Counted from the first letter of the stretch, positions 14,953 through 23,195 are shown. The stretch: DNA of 24,014 nucleotides from Scalindua sp964437425 (GCA_964437425.1 CAYTGO010000046.1:1-24014), one strand, 5' to 3'. Made by a program: numbers and translations. Notes: generated by a model from the sequence alone, not told the origin.

Positions 14953-17159
14953 GAGCACAAGGAATAAAGGTTATTAATAAATTATCTTGCATAATTCCCA
15001 TAACTTTACTAATTTTTATAGTACCCATAAACATTGTTTTTCCAGAAGAAGTATCCCACGAAATTATGATTGTTGCACAACACGGAACATTAGAAAACAC
15101 GCCGGAAAATACTATTGTAGCATTTGAACGGACAGCCGATATTGGTATAAGGGGATTAAAAGTAGATGTAAGACAAACAAGTGATGGTAAATTAGTTTTA
15201 ATGCATGACGCTACAATTGATCGAACAACTGATGGTAAAGGCTATGTCAGCCAATTACCATATGAGGAAATCAAACTTTATGATGCCGGCTCCTGGAAGA
15301 GTGAAGAGTTTGCCGGTGAAAGAGTACCGCTTCTATCAGATGTTTTACAAATAGCCAAAGAAAGAAATCTGAAACTCATTATAAATGTCATGGAACACGG
15401 CATTGAACAGAAAACACTGTCTCTTATTAATGAATTTGATATGATAAATCACGTTTATTTCAGTGGCAGATTAGAAACGTTACGCAATAGAGACATAGAC
15501 ATTGAAGGTGCGCAGTTGGTCTTTTTGCCTCCTGATGAAGCACCATATGATAGAATAGACCTCATCCACGAAAGACATAACCACGTGGGAACCAAAATGT
15601 TTGGTACAGACGACAGAGAAAAAATAAAGAAAAAAATGTTTAAGGGTGTAGATTTCATTCTGACAGATTATCCAAGTGTAGCAATTGATATCTTGCATTT
15701 CAGGACAATTAATAAACCGGAGCAAAGAGAACCAAGAGAGAAATTAGAATCGAATATCGCGGGAAACGCAGCACAAATAGATGCGCTGATTGAGTCAATT
15801 ATGTATGGAGATCCTGATCAGTCTAGAATAGCAGCATTAATATTCAGTACTTTGCCGGCAAACGTGGCTGTTCCCCAACTGGTAGAACGCCTGGACTACA
15901 AGAAACCTGTTAAGCGATTCTTGCCTAAAATTAATATCTCTATTCCTTTTTTAAACTATAAGATGCAAGACAAAGGAGATCTGCTTCATGCCTCTTTAGT
16001 TCAAAGAAATATCGTGTGGTCATTGGGTCTCATCAAGAATAAGAGTGCAGTGGAACCGCTTATAAAACGGTTAGAAACGGAAGATCCAGACCTGAGGAGA
16101 GAAATTATACTGGCACTCAAAATGATCGGAGACAAACAGGCAGTTCCGGTCCTAAAAGAAATATTACTAAGGGATAAAAATCATTACGTCAGATTTGATG
16201 CAGCAAGGGCTCTGGGTAGTATAGATAACACCGATTCTGTTTACGCCCTTATCAGAGCAATAGATGATGGATCTTGGTTAGTAAAAGGGGCTTGCGCTGA
16301 AGCTCTTGGAAAAAGAGGTGATAAAAGGGCCGCTAAAGCGCTTAAAGAGCTCCTGAATACCGATGCAGGTGAAAATGCTTCATGGGTGCGCGATAGAGCA
16401 GCATTGGCACTGTCAAAAATAGGAATGGGTGGAATAGAAGCCCTTGTATCTTCATTAGGTGATGGTGGAACAAGTACACGAAGAAGAGCCAGCTGGGTAC
16501 TTATAGGTATCGGAGATCCTGCAGTACCGTACCTGTTGTCAGCACTTAGAGAAGTAAGCTCACTTGCCCGCAAGAGAGCAGCAATGGTATTGGGATGGAT
16601 CGGGAATAAAAAAACTGTTTTGCCTTTAACATGGGCACTTGCAGATAAAAATCCGGATGTCAGAAAGATGGCAGCCTGGGCGCTGGGCAAGATCGGAGAT
16701 AACAAAGCGATCACTGCACTTGAACATGCAATTGACAACCATAGTAAAAATGATGAAAAAATTAATAGTGAAATAGTAGTATTAAACGATCAACTGCAGA
16801 TTCTGGAAGATCAGATTGCAGCTTTAGATGACGAGATAATACTACAGGAGCTGCCGATTTTGGACGATCAGATTGCAGCTATAGAAGATGAAATAATGCT
16901 ACTGGAAACCAGTGAAGAAGAAACACAAAATGAAGCTACCGAAGAGAAGGAAGATCACTATAATAAAGCACTCTTTAAAGGGATCAAAGAGGAGTGGGAT
17001 TATAGGCCTGTCGTTCTGGCCGCTACTATGCTTGAGATTGCCGTTAGTGAGAAAAAGAATATAGGTCCCTTTATTAAGAAATTAGAGAACGCGCTACAGA
17101 AGAACAAAGATATTAAGGAGTATGCAAGAGAATCAATCCAGAGATTAAACTATAACTAA
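14919..17159 (+). CDS. GDPD-like domain with degenerate active site fused to HEAT repeats
   Basis: 746 residues from a TTG at 14919 that overlaps lptC by 34 nt. No ATG occurs before codon 50, and the hydrophobic stretch CIIPITLLIFIVPINIVF (24-41) looks like a signal peptide or anchor, so a start at or near this TTG is needed; its exact place is uncertain. Residues 49-260 resemble glycerophosphodiester phosphodiesterase (PENTIVAF, MHDATIDRTTDGKG, GVDFILTDYP). The HRG motif reads QHG (54-56), the ExD metal site KVD (81-83), and the later metal Glu appears to be Asn156; only H96-D97 remains. Six or seven HEAT/PBS-lyase repeats fill ~280-610, then a coiled coil (~613-675) and a helical tail. Probably a periplasmic binding or scaffold protein near the LPS genes rather than an enzyme. 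Confidence 0.8.
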   Translation: MGRKTTLENLLRAQGIKVINKLSCIIPITLLIFIVPINIVFPEEVSHEIMIVAQHGTLENTPENTIVAFERTADIGIRGLKVDVRQTSDGKLVLMHDATIDRTTDGKGYVSQLPYEEIKLYDAGSWKSEEFAGERVPLLSDVLQIAKERNLKLIINVMEHGIEQKTLSLINEFDMINHVYFSGRLETLRNRDIDIEGAQLVFLPPDEAPYDRIDLIHERHNHVGTKMFGTDDREKIKKKMFKGVDFILTDYPSVAIDILHFRTINKPEQREPREKLESNIAGNAAQIDALIESIMYGDPDQSRIAALIFSTLPANVAVPQLVERLDYKKPVKRFLPKINISIPFLNYKMQDKGDLLHASLVQRNIVWSLGLIKNKSAVEPLIKRLETEDPDLRREIILALKMIGDKQAVPVLKEILLRDKNHYVRFDAARALGSIDNTDSVYALIRAIDDGSWLVKGACAEALGKRGDKRAAKALKELLNTDAGENASWVRDRAALALSKIGMGGIEALVSSLGDGGTSTRRRASWVLIGIGDPAVPYLLSALREVSSLARKRAAMVLGWIGNKKTVLPLTWALADKNPDVRKMAAWALGKIGDNKAITALEHAIDNHSKNDEKINSEIVVLNDQLQILEDQIAALDDEIILQELPILDDQIAAIEDEIMLLETSEEETQNEATEEKEDHYNKALFKGIKEEWDYRPVVLAATMLEIAVSEKKNIGPFIKKLENALQKNKDIKEYARESIQRLNYN
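16794..16907 (+). repeat. Tandem 57-bp duplication inside the coiled coil
   Basis: Two adjacent 57-bp units (16794-16850 and 16851-16907) encode LQILEDQIAALDDEIILQE and LPILDDQIAAIEDEIMLLE. Both keep the reading frame and share GATCAGATTGCAGCT exactly, pointing to a fairly recent duplication that lengthened the coiled coil. Confidence 0.85.
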
Positions 17160-17210
17160 GTAAGATCTTAGTTTTACACGAAATATAATTTGAGATGAAG
17201 AAATGGTAAA

Positions 17211-18740
17211 ATGAATATGAATACTAGAAACAAAATTGTTTATTTAGTAGGGTCCGGTCCCGGCGATCCGGGACTGATTACTGTAAAGGGACTTGAGTGT
17301 ATTAAAAAAGCTGATGTTATTGTTTACGACTATCTTGTTAACTCTGTCCTGCTAAGAAACGCCAGGAAAGGTGTTGAACTGATATATGTTGGAAAAAAAG
17401 GGAATCAGCATACGATGGAGCAGGACGACATTAATCAACTGCTTGTAGACAAAGCTAATGAAAACAAGATTGTTACCAGGCTGAAAGGCGGGGATCCATA
17501 TGTTTTTGGAAGAGGAGGAGAAGAGGCCATTGTCTTAAAAGATAACAATATAGCTTTTGAGGTTGTCCCGGGCATAACGGCAGCTATTGCGACACCTAAT
17601 TATGCTGGCATACCGGTAACACATCGCACTTGCACATCCACCTTTGGGCTCATCACCGGCCACGAGGATCCGACAAAAGACCAGAGCGACGTCGACTGGG
17701 AGAAATTAAGTACAGGTTTAGGCACACTAACGTTCTATATGGGCATAAAGAACCTTCCCAATATAGTCAACCAACTTATGAAACATGGTCGATCTGCGGA
17801 TACCCCTGTTGCCGTAATTCGGTGGGGAACCACTACTCATCAAGAGACCGTAACCGGCACATTGTCAACTATCGTGGAAATTGCAAAGGATATCAAACCA
17901 CCTGCTATCACAATTGTAGGAGAAGTAGTAAACCTTAGAGACCAGCTGAACTGGTTCGAATCAAGGCCTCTTTTCGGCAAAACAATAATAGTAACCCGTT
18001 CCAGGGACCAGGCAAGTGTATTCTCAGATCAGCTCATAGAGCTCGGCGCCAATGTCCTGGAATACCCGACAATAAACATAACAGATCCTGACGACTTCGG
18101 CCCACTTGATAGAGAGCTGGAAAACCTGGGATCCACGGATTGGCTCATCTTTACCAGCGTGAACGGAGTAGACGCATTCTTCAACAGAATATTTGAATTG
18201 GGCCGTGACGTCAGAGAACTTACTGGTGTAAAGATATGTTCCATAGGCCCGTCAACAACAGAGAGAATAAAAGGGTTTCATGTCTCAATCGATTGTCAAC
18301 CACCTAAATATGTTGCCGAAAGTGTGATAGAAGCGCTGAAGGAAGTCGAAGAGATCAAGGGAAAACGCTTTCTGATGCCTCGCACTGATATCGCACGAAG
18401 CTACATCCCACAAGAACTTGAAAAACTGGGAGCAGAGGTCTCAGATATCATTGCCTATAAAACAGTACTTGCAACTGACGGAGACAATATAGTTCTGGAT
18501 AAACTCAAAGACGGGGAAGTTGACATAGTCACATTCACCAGTGCTTCAACAGTGAAAAACTTTGTCAAGATCATTGGTGAGGACAATCTGTCTGCATTTA
18601 AGGACAATGTTCAGTTTGCCAGCATAGGGCCAATAACCAATGAGTCTGCAGAAGAGATGGACATTGAAATCTCGATAAAAGCTGAGGAATATACTATCCC
18701 CGGGTTGGTACAGGCGATAGTAGAAAAAGTACACCAATAA
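17211..18740 (+). CDS. cobA-hemD: Fused uroporphyrinogen-III C-methyltransferase / uroporphyrinogen-III synthase
   Basis: Bifunctional 509-residue tetrapyrrole enzyme. Residues ~8-250 are the SAM-dependent methyltransferase that makes precorrin-2 for siroheme, heme d1 or cobamide: VGSGPGDPGLIT (13-24), VTRLKGGDPYVFGRGGEE (88-105) and YAGIPVTHR (~131). Residues ~254-509 are HemD-like, which cyclises hydroxymethylbilane to uroporphyrinogen III: GKTIIVTRSRDQ, WLIFTSVNGVDAF, CSIGPSTTERI, and VDIVTFTSASTVKNF. The fusion places both steps at the branch point in one chain and is common in clostridia, planctomycetes and deltaproteobacteria. The ATG at 17211 has only weak SD. The gene lies 51 nt after the HEAT protein, possibly co-transcribed. 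A hairpin follows 46 nt after the stop. Confidence 0.95.
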   Translation: MNMNTRNKIVYLVGSGPGDPGLITVKGLECIKKADVIVYDYLVNSVLLRNARKGVELIYVGKKGNQHTMEQDDINQLLVDKANENKIVTRLKGGDPYVFGRGGEEAIVLKDNNIAFEVVPGITAAIATPNYAGIPVTHRTCTSTFGLITGHEDPTKDQSDVDWEKLSTGLGTLTFYMGIKNLPNIVNQLMKHGRSADTPVAVIRWGTTTHQETVTGTLSTIVEIAKDIKPPAITIVGEVVNLRDQLNWFESRPLFGKTIIVTRSRDQASVFSDQLIELGANVLEYPTINITDPDDFGPLDRELENLGSTDWLIFTSVNGVDAFFNRIFELGRDVRELTGVKICSIGPSTTERIKGFHVSIDCQPPKYVAESVIEALKEVEEIKGKRFLMPRTDIARSYIPQELEKLGAEVSDIIAYKTVLATDGDNIVLDKLKDGEVDIVTFTSASTVKNFVKIIGEDNLSAFKDNVQFASIGPITNESAEEMDIEISIKAEEYTIPGLVQAIVEKVHQ

Positions 18741-18786
18741 AAACAAATCAGGCACTAATTACACTGATTTACACTAAACACAATTA

Positions 18787-18813
18787 CCTGCCCGAAAACA
18801 TCATTCGGGCGGG
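18787..18813 (+). terminator. Hairpin downstream of cobA-hemD
   Basis: CCTGCCCGAA / TTCGGGCGGG, a 10-bp stem with one U-G wobble in plus-strand RNA and a 7-nt loop. It lies 46 nt past the stop codon, between convergent genes. No T-run follows, so it may be a processing or stabilising hairpin rather than an intrinsic terminator. Confidence 0.5.
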
Positions 18814-18876
18814 CACCACTCCCCCACTCCTTTACTGAAAGATATAATATGCGAAAGACTACACCGTTCACACACA

Positions 18877-19104
18877 CTAACCACCAATCCGGCGGATCGA
18901 TACAAACTTATGACGCTTATCAAAAGTCAGTTCGAACATGCCATACACACCATCACCCTGGACCACAGACCGCAGAACATTGGCAGGGAATTTTACGGTA
19001 CGACCATCGGTTGCCGTCGCAACAACCGAGTCAGCCGCACCCTCGTAATACTGGCTGAGTTTGTGAGAAGAGATGTTAAGAACAACACGCATACGCTGAT
19101 ACAT
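18877..19104 (-). CDS. DUF2835 family protein
   Basis: 75-residue protein whose pattern fits DUF2835: ISSHKLSQYYEGAADSVVATATDGRTVKFPANVLRSVV, with an 'LxYY.G.A..V' segment, 'DGRxVxFPA..LR', 'GVYGMFELTFDKRHKFVSI' and a basic end. (Segments: YYEGAADSVVATATDGRTV; FPANVLRSVV.) Function unknown; the fold is probably a small beta barrel. The ATG at 19104 has AGAGG 7 nt upstream, a good SD. It stands alone and converges on cobA-hemD. I know the family mainly from gammaproteobacteria, so transfer is possible, but I cannot test this. Confidence 0.8.
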   Translation of the reverse strand: MYQRMRVVLNISSHKLSQYYEGAADSVVATATDGRTVKFPANVLRSVVQGDGVYGMFELTFDKRHKFVSIRRIGG

Positions 19105-19252
19105 CTGGCATCCTCTGGATTAATACAGAAAAAGCTGAATTATAGTCTTATCGGGCAAGAGCATTCTAATGAGATTCACCCCTGATTTCGTCACGGTACG
19201 TGAATGGTGTTTAAGAGGAATGAAAACAGACCGGAATTTTGCAATGTAAAGA

Positions 19253-19654
19253 TTAATTAAGGCCATGCTTTTTGAAACAGTCGACATATTTTTTGTCGGT
19301 TACCTGAATGTGATTAACCAGCCACCATTTTAAGTATTCAATTATTTCATGTGCAACCTGGCAATCCCCTTCGATCACTTTGTCGTGATAGGCAATTGTT
19401 TCAGTGTGAAAAGTCCTGTGTTCTTCCCTGTGGCCCTGATATTCTATATAATTAAACTCTTTCATATAATTCTCTTCTGTTTTAAAATGCTTAAGAGCGT
19501 AATCAGTCATCTCCCTTAATACCTCCCTCAATTCATTTGAGCTGGCATTATGTTCCTTCGCGTAAATAGCCTTACTGAGGATACCAATGATCTTCTTATG
19601 CTCCTCATCAATCACAGATATTCCCAAACTGAATTTATTATTCCATTCAACCAT
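19253..19654 (-). CDS. Bacteriohemerythrin
   Basis: 133-residue four-helix non-heme diiron protein that binds O2, implicated in oxygen sensing, transfer or storage. Starts MVEWNNKFSLGISVIDEEH. The iron ligands are visible in order: IDEEH (H21), HFKTEEN (H and E), GHREEH (two His) and HIQVTD (H and D). The frame extends upstream, but that extension runs into the tRNA-Leu gene, where it reads GVRIPPSA, a well-known artefact of tRNA sequence, so it is not coding. The ATG at 19654 has no SD and lies 7 nt after a perfect -10, suggesting a leaderless transcript. Relevant to an anaerobe meeting oxygen. Confidence 0.94.
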   Translation of the reverse strand: MVEWNNKFSLGISVIDEEHKKIIGILSKAIYAKEHNASSNELREVLREMTDYALKHFKTEENYMKEFNYIEYQGHREEHRTFHTETIAYHDKVIEGDCQVAHEIIEYLKWWLVNHIQVTDKKYVDCFKKHGLN

Positions 19655-19661
19655 TTGGCGG

Positions 19662-19690
19662 ATTATAAAACAGTAATAACTACATTGCAA
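19662..19690 (-). promoter_or_regulatory. Promoter of bacteriohemerythrin, probably leaderless
   Basis: On the minus strand TTGCAA (19685-19690), a 17-bp spacer and a perfect TATAAT (19662-19667). Only 7 nt (CCGCCAA) separate the -10 from the ATG, so transcription should begin at or next to the start codon. Confidence 0.7.
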
Positions 19691-19774
19691 GAGGTAAATA
19701 ACAGGAAATAACACATAAATCCAACACCAGATTACACTTGATATGTGAATGATATTTAAAAGGAATGAATAATA

Positions 19775-19858
19775 TGCGGAAGGGGGGATTCGAACCCCCA
19801 CCCCCTTGCGAGGACTAGGCCCTCAACCTAGCGCGTCTGCCAACTCCGCCACTTCCGC
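19775..19858 (-). tRNA. tRNA-Leu (anticodon GAG)
   Basis: Full cloverleaf on the minus strand. Acceptor GCGGAAG pairs with CTTCCGC, with discriminator A at 19775. The anticodon stem CTAGG/CCTAG encloses loop TTGAGGG, giving anticodon GAG, which reads CUC and CUU leucine codons. The long variable arm (TCCTCGCAAGGGGG region) is class II, as expected for Leu. The T arm GGGGGTTCGAATCCCCC is perfect. The 3' CCA is not encoded. Confidence 0.96.
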
Positions 19859-19871
19859 CTGAGAGAAAACC

Positions 19872-19899
19872 ATTGTAATCTCCTGTAGACAAAAGTCAA
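19872..19899 (-). promoter_or_regulatory. Promoter of tRNA-Leu
   Basis: On the minus strand TTGACT (19894-19899), a 16-bp spacer and TACAAT (19872-19877), 13 nt upstream of the mature tRNA 5' end. Confidence 0.65.
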
Positions 19900-19981
19900 A
19901 TATGTTTCTGGACAATCTGGTAAGTTTAGTATAAAAGATAAAAAAAAGGTGGCTAATCTTTACAATTGACAACAGTACTTA

Positions 19982-20010
19982 GAATAATCAAATGCTCACA
20001 CTCACAAGAA
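19982..20010 (+). repeat. Intergenic repeat, copy 1 (core only)
   Basis: GAATAATCAAATGCTCAC followed by ACTCACAAGAA, matching copy 2 (21627-21655) with one mismatch in 29 nt. It lies 58 nt upstream of the tail-collar gene. A TTGACA at 19966 precedes it, similar to the TTGACT that precedes copies 2 and 3. Confidence 0.85.
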
Positions 20011-20068
20011 TTCCTGATTGTAACTATATTCAATAATTATAACTGTAATTAAAAAGGGAGGCTGAGAT

Positions 20069-21574
20069 ATGAAAAAACCCATACGAAGACACCTGTTGTT
20101 TGTAACAGTGCTTTCATTATTGGTTGTCGGACTTTTTTCAATGAGTGTGGACAATGTATCTTTTGCCGCTGGCAAAAAAGGAGATACCGGTACTACATGG
20201 GCATCAGGTTATGACGATAACAAAAAAGACAAGCCAGGCTCTGGTAAGCCATGGAAGACATTTGGCAATGATAAGATTGACGATGAAGAGAATTTTCTGG
20301 GCACAACAAATGACGCTGATCTAGTAATAAAGACCAACAATGATGAGAAAATGCGGGTTACGAAAGATGGTGATGTTGGCATTGGCACTACAAACCCGAC
20401 TGGAACGCTTCATGTAGAAGGTGGAAGCGCTAATAGTGATACTAAAGGAAAGGATATTACGATTGCTGCACAGGATGGAGGATCTGATGGCGGCCCTGGT
20501 GGAAATATACTTCTGCTACCTGGAGAAAGTGGAGATGGTTTTGTGCCAGACGGCAACGTAGGCATCGGCACAACGACCCCTGAGTATAAACTGGATGTAG
20601 TGGGTACTATCAGGGCACATGAGATCATCGGTTCAACACCTGATGTGCCCTTACAGTTTCCCGACGGAATAAAGGTGGGAACCAATAGTATACTAATAGA
20701 TGGTACTCAACCTAATAATAATAACAATACAATTACTTTCACAAATGCTCCTGCAACAATTCAGACTGATGGTAATCCATTGACAATCGATGCAGGTGTA
20801 GGGGGTCTTCACCTTAATCCTACTGGTGCCAGCAATGTCAACATAGGCACAGTAGCCTCTACTTCTGCACTTGACGTATTCGGCACGATCAACGCTACTG
20901 TAGGGATTGCCATTAGTGGAATCGCCGTTGCTCCCGGGGAACACACGATTTTGAATCAGACAACGGTTCAAGCTCTAGGGTTCGTGACAGGCGCACATAT
21001 GGTTGATACGAATTTGGATCAGGCTGGCGTAGAGGCTTTGGGATTTGTAATTGGAGCACATACCGTTAAGTACACTGATCCGGAAGCAGTTGCGGCAGTC
21101 GGGCCGCATACAACTGACACGCACGGAACTGACGCGTGGACAGATGGTGTGGGTCAGGTTACGACCACAGGTAATGTTATAGCCAACGCCTTTATTGGTG
21201 ACGGTGCAGGGCTAACAGGGATAAACGCCGGCATACCAGCGGGTGGTATTATAATGTGGTCCGGATCAATAGCGTCAATACCATCAGGTTGGGCTTTGTG
21301 TAATGGTAGCAATGGGACTCCTAATTTACAAGACAGGTTTATTGTTGGCGCTGGTGGCTCATATAGTATTGGAGAATCAGGAGGTGAAGCTGCACATACA
21401 CTTACAGAGGCAGAGATGCCTGCACATACACACCCTGTTCAAGGAACTGGATCTGGTGGAAACCTTAACGGTGCAAACACATCAGGGCCTGCAACTACTG
21501 GCTCTACAGGTGGCGGTTTGGCTCACGAAAACAGACCCCCATATTATTCATTAGCGTATATTATGAGGTTATAA
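20069..21574 (+). CDS. Secreted tail-collar-domain protein
   Basis: 501 residues with an N-terminal Sec signal peptide (MKKPIRRH, then LLFVTVLSLLVVGLFSM; cleavage likely after SFA near residue 33). The middle is Gly/Thr/Asn rich and carries two copies of a 'GDVGIGTTNPTGTLHVEG / GNVGIGTTTPEYKLDVVG' motif seen in fibre-like surface proteins. Two 'ALGFVTGAHMVDTN / ALGFVIGAHTVKYT' repeats follow. The C-terminal ~110 residues form a phage tail collar-like domain: GGIIMWSGSIASIPSGWALC, NLQDRFIVGAG, HTLTEAEMPAHTHP and ENRPPYYSLAYIMRL. GGGAGG 7 nt before the ATG is an excellent SD. No other phage genes are near, so a cell-surface fibre or adhesin is more likely than a prophage remnant. Confidence 0.85.
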   Translation: MKKPIRRHLLFVTVLSLLVVGLFSMSVDNVSFAAGKKGDTGTTWASGYDDNKKDKPGSGKPWKTFGNDKIDDEENFLGTTNDADLVIKTNNDEKMRVTKDGDVGIGTTNPTGTLHVEGGSANSDTKGKDITIAAQDGGSDGGPGGNILLLPGESGDGFVPDGNVGIGTTTPEYKLDVVGTIRAHEIIGSTPDVPLQFPDGIKVGTNSILIDGTQPNNNNNTITFTNAPATIQTDGNPLTIDAGVGGLHLNPTGASNVNIGTVASTSALDVFGTINATVGIAISGIAVAPGEHTILNQTTVQALGFVTGAHMVDTNLDQAGVEALGFVIGAHTVKYTDPEAVAAVGPHTTDTHGTDAWTDGVGQVTTTGNVIANAFIGDGAGLTGINAGIPAGGIIMWSGSIASIPSGWALCNGSNGTPNLQDRFIVGAGGSYSIGESGGEAAHTLTEAEMPAHTHPVQGTGSGGNLNGANTSGPATTGSTGGGLAHENRPPYYSLAYIMRL

Positions 21575-21591
21575 TGAAAGGCGAATGAGGC

Positions 21592-21683
21592 GAGGGGTCA
21601 AATATTCCCTTGACTGCATAAGCGTGGAATAATCAAATGCTCACTCTCACAAGAAATCCCGGAAAAAGTATTAAGATCGGAGA
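21592..21683 (+). repeat. Intergenic repeat, copy 2 (92 bp)
   Basis: Begins GAGGGGTCAAAT and ends AAGATCGGAGA, 17 nt after the tail-collar stop. It aligns without gaps over 92 bp to copy 3 with about 74 identical positions by hand count. The core TCAAATGCTCAC..CTCACAAGAA is shared by all four copies. Confidence 0.85.
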
Positions 21684-21785
21684 CGACATAAGAATCTGGC
21701 AGAGAAAGAAAAGTCAATGAGCACCTAGCCTCAGAACCTCATTATAATTTATATAGTTTAAATATAAAATTTAAGAGAGATAACT

Positions 21786-22871
21786 ATGCCTGAAAAAGTT
21801 GTATATATATTAGGAGCAGGTTTTTCTGCACCATTGGGTTTACCTGTAATGAGCAACTTTCTTGTTAAATCTAAAGATTTATATTTTTCTGATACCGACA
21901 AATATAAGCACTTTAAATCTGTGTTTGATGAGATAAACGAGTTATCAATAAGTAAAAACTATTACAGTGCCGATTTATTTAACATTGAAGAAATACTTTC
22001 TATTATAGAAATGGGAATATTTCTTGAAGGCGATAAGCTTAAAAAAGTTTTTATTGATTATATCTTGGATGTAATCAAATATTACACATCTAAGATACAA
22101 CCACTTTCACATAGCACTCCAGCTAATTGGCCAAACGTTATGTTTGGCTCTGGCCCTGATGACTTAAACAAGTACTTTGGGTGTTTTGTAGCTAATCTTA
22201 TCGGTACAAAATTTAAAGTGACTACAAAAGAACAGACAAAGGCAATGACGATGCAATCTGAAAGGGTGAGGATGTTGGAATCTGAAAGAATTAGTTCTCG
22301 GTCCACTCAATATGCAGTTATAACCTTAAATTATGATTTAGTGCTTGAAAACCTTTGTAGCTTTATAAATGAAAGATCGGTATCTATGGAAGAAATGAAA
22401 TTCAATTCTCAAGAATTTACTTCAGATTGGGAGAATTATCCACCTTTAGCGAAGCTACACGGCAGTGTGGATACAGGCACAATAGTACCACCAACATGGG
22501 CCAAAGGTAATAACCCAAAAATTATTCCAATTTGGCAACATGCTTATCAGATATTGAGAGAAGCGAATCATATTCGTATCATTGGATACTCTTTGCCTAT
22601 TGCAGACTCTTATATTAAATTTCTATTGAAATCTGCGGTTGTTAAAACCGAGCATTTGAAAACTATTGATGTTTTATGCATGGATGATATTAATGATTCA
22701 GTAAGAAAGAGATATGATGCGTTCATGGAGTTTAACAATTACAGGTTCAAAAATGCTAGTATTACATATTATTTGAAAACACTGGCTGATCGATATAAAG
22801 GTACTCCTCTCTCTGATTATACTTTGATAATGGATGACTTAGAAGTTGTACACAACAATTTTTTTAGTTAG
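21786..22871 (+). CDS. SIR2-like domain protein, candidate NAD-dependent defence effector
   Basis: 361 residues of the SIR2_2-like type. The Rossmann NAD-binding start VVYILGAGFSAPLGLPV (5-21) has GAGFS at 10-14. TLNYD (180-184, with Asn182) and KLHGS (223-227, His225) match the catalytic Asn and His positions of SIR2-family NADases. IIGYSLPIADSY (265-276) completes the fold. There is no N- or C-terminal partner domain. Stand-alone SIR2-like proteins are often antiphage NAD-depleting effectors, but a function here is inference only. The gene is more AT-rich than its neighbours and lies between two direct repeats, suggesting acquisition. The ATG at 21786 has only a weak GAGAG SD. Confidence 0.85.
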   Translation: MPEKVVYILGAGFSAPLGLPVMSNFLVKSKDLYFSDTDKYKHFKSVFDEINELSISKNYYSADLFNIEEILSIIEMGIFLEGDKLKKVFIDYILDVIKYYTSKIQPLSHSTPANWPNVMFGSGPDDLNKYFGCFVANLIGTKFKVTTKEQTKAMTMQSERVRMLESERISSRSTQYAVITLNYDLVLENLCSFINERSVSMEEMKFNSQEFTSDWENYPPLAKLHGSVDTGTIVPPTWAKGNNPKIIPIWQHAYQILREANHIRIIGYSLPIADSYIKFLLKSAVVKTEHLKTIDVLCMDDINDSVRKRYDAFMEFNNYRFKNASITYYLKTLADRYKGTPLSDYTLIMDDLEVVHNNFFS

Positions 22872-22876
22872 ATGAT

Positions 22877-22968
22877 GAGGGGCCAAATCTCCCTTTGACT
22901 GTGTAGACGTAGAAAAGCCAAATGCTCACACTCACAAGAAAACCCGGAGAAAGCATAAAGATTGGAGA
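22877..22968 (+). repeat. Intergenic repeat, copy 3 (92 bp)
   Basis: Begins GAGGGGCCAAAT and ends AAGATTGGAGA, 5 nt after the SIR2-like stop. Ungapped alignment to copy 2 over 92 bp, about 80% identical. Contains CTCACACTCACAAGAAAACCC, also in copy 4 (quoted in two parts: CTCACACTCACAAGAA and AACCC). Confidence 0.85.
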
Positions 22969-23031
22969 GGATGGTACTAATTTTCTGAATATCATTATAA
23001 AAGTGGTGTTATCCGGAAACTTCATCTAGCC

Positions 23032-23069
23032 ATTTGGTGGAAATGGCAGCGTTGCCAAATTCACCAAAT
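23032..23069. repeat. Palindrome P1 (38 nt)
   Basis: Outer arms ATTTGGTG / CACCAAAT (8 bp perfect), inner arms TGGCA / TGCCA with loop GCGT, and internal loops GAAA and AATT. Same layout as P2 and P3. Confidence 0.85.
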
Positions 23070-23195
23070 AGCGATATATCTAGCAGGCAGACAGACAGAG
23101 CTTGATCTTAAGATACATTGTATCAACATGTTATGTGTTATACAGGGTCAGATTGCGAAGAGATTGAATACCCCCCCCAAAAACCTTATTTAACC

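Noticed and set aside
19655..19801. 49-residue N-terminal extension of the hemerythrin.
   Set aside because: It runs into the tRNA-Leu gene and gives the artefact peptide GVRIPPSA; the family start and a promoter lie at 19654-19690.
20069..21574. Prophage remnant.
   Set aside because: Only a collar-like C-terminal domain is present, on a protein with a signal peptide; no other phage gene lies nearby.
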